The notes below the pieces were generated by a model. The model did no database searches, was not told the DNA's origin, and saw only the letters and a list, made by a program, of their open reading frames with translations. From positions 1,736,001 to 1,800,000 of the forward strand of contig NZ_CP150233.1 of the NCBI RefSeq assembly GCF_037974265.1: 64,000 bases of DNA, given 5' to 3'. This stretch comes from Paenibacillus sp. FSL R5-0623. Lineage in GTDB: Bacteria; Bacillota; Bacilli; Paenibacillales; Paenibacillaceae. Position numbers and translations under genes: made by a program. Of the stretch, positions 59,540 to 64,000 are shown one piece after another (positions within the stretch are counted from its first letter, which is position 1; each line of letters begins with the position of its first letter).

Positions 59540-59743
59540 TTATCTCTGCTCTTCGTCCCAGAACAGGTCATTCAGTGTTCTTGAGAGTGCCTTGCATATG
59601 GCAATACATAAGCTGAGGGAAGGATTATACTTTCCCAGTTCAATGAGACCAATGGTTTGTCTCGATACACCAACGATCCGTGCCAGATCGTCCTGCGATA
59701 GATCCTTTTCGACCCGGGCGACTTTTAATCGTATATTTTTCAT
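59540..59743 (-). CDS. Small XRE-family helix-turn-helix regulator (YozG-like)
   Basis: A 67-residue protein made up of one Cro/CI-type helix-turn-helix (KNIRLKVARVEKDLSQDDLARIVGVSRQTIGLIELGKYNPSLSLCIAICKALSRTLNDLF). ATG 59743 is preferred, as AGGGTGA lies at a good spacing. Such YozG/YgzD-like regulators are generally paired with a small membrane protein gene, here 59767-60273. They probably regulate that operon. Confidence 0.9.
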   Translation of the reverse strand: MKNIRLKVARVEKDLSQDDLARIVGVSRQTIGLIELGKYNPSLSLCIAICKALSRTLNDLFWDEEQR

Positions 59744-59766
59744 GCCCATTCACCCTTGTATCCTTT

Positions 59767-60273
59767 CTATGAATCCCACTGATCTTTTCGAGCGGCTTTT
59801 TGACTCGCCTTGTTTGCGAAGTGATGAACGATGACATTGAATCCTGCAAAGAGCGGAATATAAAGCAGCAGTGAAATAATAAAAACGAGGAAGAAAAACC
59901 ACCACTTCTCATTCGCCGTTTCGGCAAACAAAACAGAACTTCGGATGCCCAGGAACAAGGCCATAGAAAAACCGATAATCAGACCCGTAATTATGTTGCG
60001 CAGGCTATATGAAATTTTGCTCGTCTGGTCATGGACCTCAACTTCATCCGAATAAATGCCCAGCATGACGGAACGAACCCCGAAAAAGATACTTCCTGCG
60101 AGAAGGATGATCACTTCCGTCAGCATGGAGTAAGTCTCCCAACTGAGAAAGCTTTTGATCAGGATGGAGATGCCGCAGATCCACATGATTAAAGTGTAAG
60201 CTTCCTTATACACCTTGTTTTTCAGATTGACGATACGCTCATCCTGATTGCCATTTGTTTTAAACCATTTCAT
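59767..60273 (-). CDS. DUF6773-like membrane protein
   Basis: A 168-residue protein with four membrane segments (about 30-48, 53-72, 95-115 and 125-150). It lies immediately upstream of the HTH gene in the same operon. ATG 60273 follows AAGGAGAGG. DERIVNLKNKVYKEAYTLIMW at the N terminus resembles the membrane partners of YozG-type regulators in Bacilli. Function unknown, likely stress-linked. Confidence 0.72.
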   Translation of the reverse strand: MKWFKTNGNQDERIVNLKNKVYKEAYTLIMWICGISILIKSFLSWETYSMLTEVIILLAGSIFFGVRSVMLGIYSDEVEVHDQTSKISYSLRNIITGLIIGFSMALFLGIRSSVLFAETANEKWWFFFLVFIISLLLYIPLFAGFNVIVHHFANKASQKAARKDQWDS

Positions 60274-60571
60274 GATTGACCTCTCCTTCATAGAGATTGA
60301 AAATAATGTGGTAAATATTTCTTATGAGCTTCATGATAATATTATTTGAGTCTTTTTGCAATATATATATGTCATTTTGTTTGGTATAAAATACAATCCG
60401 TGAAAATAAAACAAATCTAAAGTTATACAATAACGTACAGCGACTGGTAGAGGACACTGCAATCGAAGTGGCATTGTGTATCATCCGGCAGGAATTGATT
60501 TACTGCCCATACGGCATAATTTTTGGTAATATATACAAAGTGTTTGATAAGACAGGAGGTTTATATAGAGT

Positions 60572-61792
60572 ATGAGAATCGTGGATAACATTAAAGTCTG
60601 GGGGGAGCCGCTGGAGAACGCCGTAAGTCAGGCGGTGACTTGCTCGCAATATGGAGATGTACTGGGTGTGGCTCTCATGGCCGACCATCACAAAGGCTAC
60701 TCGCAACCCATCGGTGGTGTTGTCGCTTACCGGAATATGATCAGTCCGTCAGGTGTCGGATATGATATTGCCTGTGGCAACAAGGCTGTGCGCACGAATC
60801 TGATGTGGGACGATATTCGAAATCAGATCGCAGAGATCATGGATGATATCAATTCGACCATTTCTTTCGGCGTGGGCCGCAATAATCCAACACCGGTGGA
60901 TCATGAATTGTTTGATGATGCGAGCTGGAAGTTGTTGGATACCATTGAACCAGGATTACAGCATAAGCTGAAGACACTCGCACGCAACCAGCTTGGAACT
61001 GTAGGCAGTGGCAATCATTTTGTGGATATTTTTGTAGAAGAGGCAACGGGAAAGGTATGGATCGCGAATCATTTTGGCAGTCGCGGGTTCGGTCACAAAG
61101 TGGCGAGTGGATTCCTTAACCTCGCTGCAGGACGCGAGTTCAGTGGTAAAGCTCCGGGCGAATCGATGGATCAGCCGCCTACGTTGTTTGACCTAAATAG
61201 CGAAATGGGTGATATGTATTGGGACGCAATGACTTTGGCGGGCCGGTATGCCTATGCAGGGCGTGACTATGTCATTGAACAGGTGCTTGGAATTCTTGGG
61301 GCACATTCCGAATATGCCGTACATAATCACCACAACTTTGCCTGGAAGGAACAACACATGGGTGAAGAGGTAGTTGTGGTCCGCAAAGGTGCAACGCCAC
61401 TGGCACCCGGGCAACTCGGTTTTGTTGGAGGCAGTATGGGTGATATCTCGGTAATTGTGGAAGGGATCCACAGCGAGGAGAATACCGAATCATTCCGCAG
61501 CACCGTACATGGGGCAGGGCGCACGATGAGCCGAACCCAGGCGGCTGGCAAAATGAATTACAAGCTGCGCACACGCATGGGTGGCGAGATTAGTAAAGCA
61601 CAGATGCATGAAGCAATTCGTGCCTATGGCGTTGAGCTCCGGGGAGCGGGCACGGACGAAAGTCCGTTTGTGTACAAGAAACTGCAAGATGTACTGAACG
61701 CGCATGCGAATACGCTGAAAATCAACCATGTGCTGCGCCCGGTAGGCGTTGCCATGGCCGGAGGCAATGAATTCGATCCGTACAAGGATTAG
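60572..61792 (+). CDS. rtcB: RNA-splicing ligase RtcB family protein
   Basis: A 406-residue protein. ADHHKGYSQPIGGVVAY, PSGVGYDIACGNKAVRTN (metal-binding Asp and Cys), GTVGSGNHFVDIF, NHFGSRGFGH, HNHHNFAWKE and the guanylate-accepting histidine in VHGAGRTMSR together form the RtcB active site. The family uses GTP and manganese to join RNA 2',3'-cyclic phosphate to 5'-OH ends. It is shorter than Escherichia coli RtcB (408 residues is standard) by only two residues, so complete. AGGAGG lies upstream. Confidence 0.95.
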   Translation: MRIVDNIKVWGEPLENAVSQAVTCSQYGDVLGVALMADHHKGYSQPIGGVVAYRNMISPSGVGYDIACGNKAVRTNLMWDDIRNQIAEIMDDINSTISFGVGRNNPTPVDHELFDDASWKLLDTIEPGLQHKLKTLARNQLGTVGSGNHFVDIFVEEATGKVWIANHFGSRGFGHKVASGFLNLAAGREFSGKAPGESMDQPPTLFDLNSEMGDMYWDAMTLAGRYAYAGRDYVIEQVLGILGAHSEYAVHNHHNFAWKEQHMGEEVVVVRKGATPLAPGQLGFVGGSMGDISVIVEGIHSEENTESFRSTVHGAGRTMSRTQAAGKMNYKLRTRMGGEISKAQMHEAIRAYGVELRGAGTDESPFVYKKLQDVLNAHANTLKINHVLRPVGVAMAGGNEFDPYKD

Positions 61793-61813
61793 TCAGAAAA
61801 GAGGGTGAACTTC

Positions 61814-62992
61814 ATGAGAAATTGTGCGATATATAGCTCTCAGTTTGACCTGGATCAGCTGTTTGAATGGATTCAATCCATTTATCCTGAGGGTACGATT
61901 GAACGCCGGGAAGACAAAACCCATATTCAAGTGACTCAGAAAAAATGGCTCAGTAAGAAGACCAAAGGCTTTAATATCATGACCAGCCAGACACATCCAG
62001 AGGAATTTACGACAATGATTCAAGGGATGCTTGGTTTTTTGAGTCAGATTAAAGGGCACAATGCTTCGCTCCAGGAAAAGGTACTGATCAAATGTTCCAC
62101 ACTGAACATGGTGATTGGTATTGAGACGGAAGAAGATATCTCGGAAGAATTCTATGACGAGTTATTGCGTGTGGCTGATGCGCTGGATGCCGTCATCTTC
62201 TGGGGAGGTGGATCTCTGCTCAATGCACAAGGCCAGCTATTGCTGGATGTGAATGGAGAATCTGAGGTGGAGGATTACACGGTGACAGCACACACCAGTT
62301 TCCTAGATGGCGCTACACCCCAGTCCGAGTCTGCAATTCAACGTAAAACGCGGTCAGAACAACGCTTAACCGAACAAGGGGTTCCATTTAATGCGAACTT
62401 GCCCGCAAGATCCGGGGACGAGCACACGACGATTCGAAGTGAAACGGAAGTCGCGCGCCGTGCGGTTTCGTTGTGTCTTGCTGCGCTTAAAGGAGAGTGT
62501 TTGGGAGCTGGCGAAAGTGCGGAAGATACCGCAGCGCTGGTTCAGGAAGTGATTGACAAGTATGAGGCTGAATCCTTCTTCTCCCCCGTAGAGAAGAGTT
62601 TTATCGATCAGCACGGAGCAGAGCAGCAGGAGATCATTGCCTTCTCCTGGGGATATGAAGCGTACCACGTGATGTTGTGGGCGCTTGGTTACGTGAAGGA
62701 ACTAGGCGCACCAACGGAGTTGTGTAACGTAGGGAAGGATGTCGGTTATTTGCAACAGAAGGATAGCTTTACGGACTTTCTCACGGATGCATCCCTGCGT
62801 AGCAAGAGCGAGATTCTGGATGAAGCAGATATGATCTACCGTTACAACTGGGTGTGTGTGGATAGTCGGGTAAATGACAGAACGCCTCCCGCTGGTTTGA
62901 ATGGCGGGGTGGCTTATGAACGTCATCGTGCATTGAACTGGCTGATCTGTTACCTGGATCAGGACTGGGATGATGTGCGCACGGATACGTAG
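61814..62992 (+). CDS. DUF4272 domain protein
   Basis: About 392 residues. The C-terminal half (about 185-390) has the DUF4272 pattern (RSEQRLTEQGVPFNANLPA, EVARRAVSLCLAALKGE, AFSWGYEAYHVMLWALGYV, ALNWLICY). The N-terminal half is a separate alpha/beta domain. ATG 61814 follows AGAGGGTGA. It lies 21 bases after rtcB on the same transcript, which suggests a functional link, although the role of DUF4272 is unknown. Confidence 0.82.
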   Translation: MRNCAIYSSQFDLDQLFEWIQSIYPEGTIERREDKTHIQVTQKKWLSKKTKGFNIMTSQTHPEEFTTMIQGMLGFLSQIKGHNASLQEKVLIKCSTLNMVIGIETEEDISEEFYDELLRVADALDAVIFWGGGSLLNAQGQLLLDVNGESEVEDYTVTAHTSFLDGATPQSESAIQRKTRSEQRLTEQGVPFNANLPARSGDEHTTIRSETEVARRAVSLCLAALKGECLGAGESAEDTAALVQEVIDKYEAESFFSPVEKSFIDQHGAEQQEIIAFSWGYEAYHVMLWALGYVKELGAPTELCNVGKDVGYLQQKDSFTDFLTDASLRSKSEILDEADMIYRYNWVCVDSRVNDRTPPAGLNGGVAYERHRALNWLICYLDQDWDDVRTDT

Positions 62993-63013
62993 AACGGCCC
63001 AACATAAAATAAT

Positions 63014-63071
63014 GCAAGCCAAATACCCCTAAAGCCGCATGATTACACGGTTAAAGGGGTATTTGGCTTGC
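63014..63071. terminator. Strong bidirectional terminator
   Basis: GCAAGCCAAATACCCCT pairs perfectly with its complement around an inner CCG/CGG stem. On the minus strand it is followed by ATTATTTTAT; the plus-strand tail is weak. Confidence 0.85.
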
Positions 63072-63151
63072 TGTTCTGTGTGGCATAAGTGTTATTTCAT
63101 ATGATTTTCAGCATGTGCACTCACATATGTACCACCATGTATCCTACCTTA

Positions 63152-64000
63152 TTAGCCGCTATGCCTGCTGAACTGTTCACGAATAATGACGTCAGCAAGA
63201 ATCAACTTTTTCTCGACGCTGCTCTCTGGGTTCGCAATGCGCCATAACATCTGATCCACTGCACGCGCACCGAGCAATTCCTTGTTCACATTGACTGTGG
63301 CCAGTAAGGGAATATTGTCGTATAGATTATCAAATCCAGTCACAACACACTGATCGGGTACACGAATGCCCATACTCTCAAGAGCTTCTATGGTGTATAG
63401 CCCATAGAAATCATTCGCACATACAAACACTTCAGGCAGGTTATCCTCATGGATCACTGAAGTGAACGTCTGGCGGAACTCATCCAATGCCTGATTACTC
63501 AACTCGGGAATCTGATGTATTTCCATCCCATGACCCATAAGCACAGAAGTGTATGCAATCCAGCGTTCATAGAAGCTATGAGCATCCCCGATATTGCCAA
63601 CGAACTGGAATGTTTTGAAGCCCTTGCGGAGCAAATAGAGCATGATCTCGCGCATGGATGCAAAGTTATCGGTGAATATGCTGTCACTGTGAAAAACAGG
63701 GTCCAGATGATCGACCATCACAACCGGAATACTGAGCCGCTTAATTTCAAGCAGAATCGGGGTCGAGATCGAGCCAACGGTGATGATTCCACGAATTGCA
63801 TCCGGATTGAGCAGGGTGAACAGCTGGTCTGCAGATGGTTCCGTCAAGGTTAGAATGTTAATACCTTTTTGGTTCAGCTTGGAAGAAATCCCGTTAAAGA
63901 CGGGTCCCCAGTATACGGAGTCCTGATTTTGGTATCGAACATTGGGAAACAAAATCAAGATCGTTCCGCTTGAACGTGTGTTCTTCGGTTCCTGAAGTTC
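63152..64000 (-). CDS. LacI-type transcriptional regulator (5' end outside window)
   Basis: The frame is open to the right edge. What remains is the periplasmic-binding-like sensor domain of a LacI/GalR regulator: ILFPNVRYQNQDSVYWGPVFNGI, GIITVGS, VVMVDHLDP, PEVFVCANDFYGLYTIEALESMGIRVPDQCVVTGFDN, and RAVDQMLWRI near the end. The DNA-binding helix-turn-helix must lie beyond 64000. The sugar effector is not evident. Confidence 0.88.
   Translation of the reverse strand, partial: ELQEPKNTRSSGTILILFPNVRYQNQDSVYWGPVFNGISSKLNQKGINILTLTEPSADQLFTLLNPDAIRGIITVGSISTPILLEIKRLSIPVVMVDHLDPVFHSDSIFTDNFASMREIMLYLLRKGFKTFQFVGNIGDAHSFYERWIAYTSVLMGHGMEIHQIPELSNQALDEFRQTFTSVIHEDNLPEVFVCANDFYGLYTIEALESMGIRVPDQCVVTGFDNLYDNIPLLATVNVNKELLGARAVDQMLWRIANPESSVEKKLILADVIIREQFSRHSG

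Noticed and set aside
1..64000. CRISPR arrays, insertion sequences, prophage genes, tRNA or rRNA genes
   Set aside because: Searched by eye for direct repeats with regular spacers, transposase motifs and conserved RNA blocks; none found.

Overview
The window looks like chromosomal DNA of a Paenibacillus-type low-to-mid-GC Firmicute. Support comes from strong AGGAGG-type ribosome binding sites with frequent TTG and GTG starts, a Spo0M-like sporulation protein, a YfiT/BstA-like bacillithiol transferase, a complete BceRS-BceAB bacitracin-type module with its operator, GlcT/RAT antitermination and a CcpA cre site. The genus is inferred from gene style, not from a marker gene. No rRNA, tRNA, CRISPR array, insertion sequence or prophage is visible.

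Layout. 0-6.8 kb: end of an FtsX-type ABC transporter operon, a Nudix hydrolase, a DUF4304 protein, an aminoglycoside-phosphotransferase-fold kinase, an RNA polymerase alpha-CTD-like small protein and other singletons. 6.8-12.5 kb: a PdxH-like oxidase, a GNAT, a radical SAM enzyme, and a two-gene cell-envelope operon (phosphodiester glycosidase plus a GT2-GtrA fusion). 12.6-15.7 kb: a minus-strand glcT-IIA-IICB phosphotransferase operon with RAT, terminator and cre in its leader. 15.8-38.7 kb: a long run of small plus-strand housekeeping and accessory genes (GNATs, Nudix hydrolases, HAD phosphatases, a deaminase, a PhzF protein, a peptidase S51, PH-domain membrane proteins, a LytTR-DUF3021 pair, unknown families). 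Several genes here carry apparent frame disruptions. 39-44 kb: a glycosyltransferase, a DMP19-like protein, a FAD amine-oxidase-fold enzyme and spo0M. 44-51 kb: methyltransferases, cupin, GNATs, yfiT, and a ZTP riboswitch controlling a DJ-1/PfpI gene. 51-57.9 kb: bceRSAB, a ClbS/DfsB-like protein, a PgsA-like enzyme and two GNATs. 58-64 kb: an erythromycin-esterase-like protein, a small HTH regulator with a membrane partner, rtcB with a DUF4272 gene, and a LacI-type regulator running off the right edge.

The most unusual feature is a roughly 150-nt sequence present three times (6837-6983, 10271-10421, 40418-40567). Each copy lies just upstream of, and in the same orientation as, an unrelated gene. 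The copies share nested stems, some with compensatory or wobble changes, and a conserved core; a 17/18-nt match to that core lies 5' of bceR. I read this as an undescribed, or at least by me unrecognised, structured RNA leader family. A second, unrelated structured intergenic region lies at 30665-30810.

Functionally the window is rich in small-molecule modification and resistance-type enzymes: 11 GNATs, 4 Nudix hydrolases, phosphotransferase, nucleotidyltransferase and AAC(6')-like folds, an erythromycin-esterase fold, ClbS, VOC, YfiT and BceAB. Most are single genes with their own ribosome binding sites, as expected for an accessory stress and antibiotic-response region of a soil organism.
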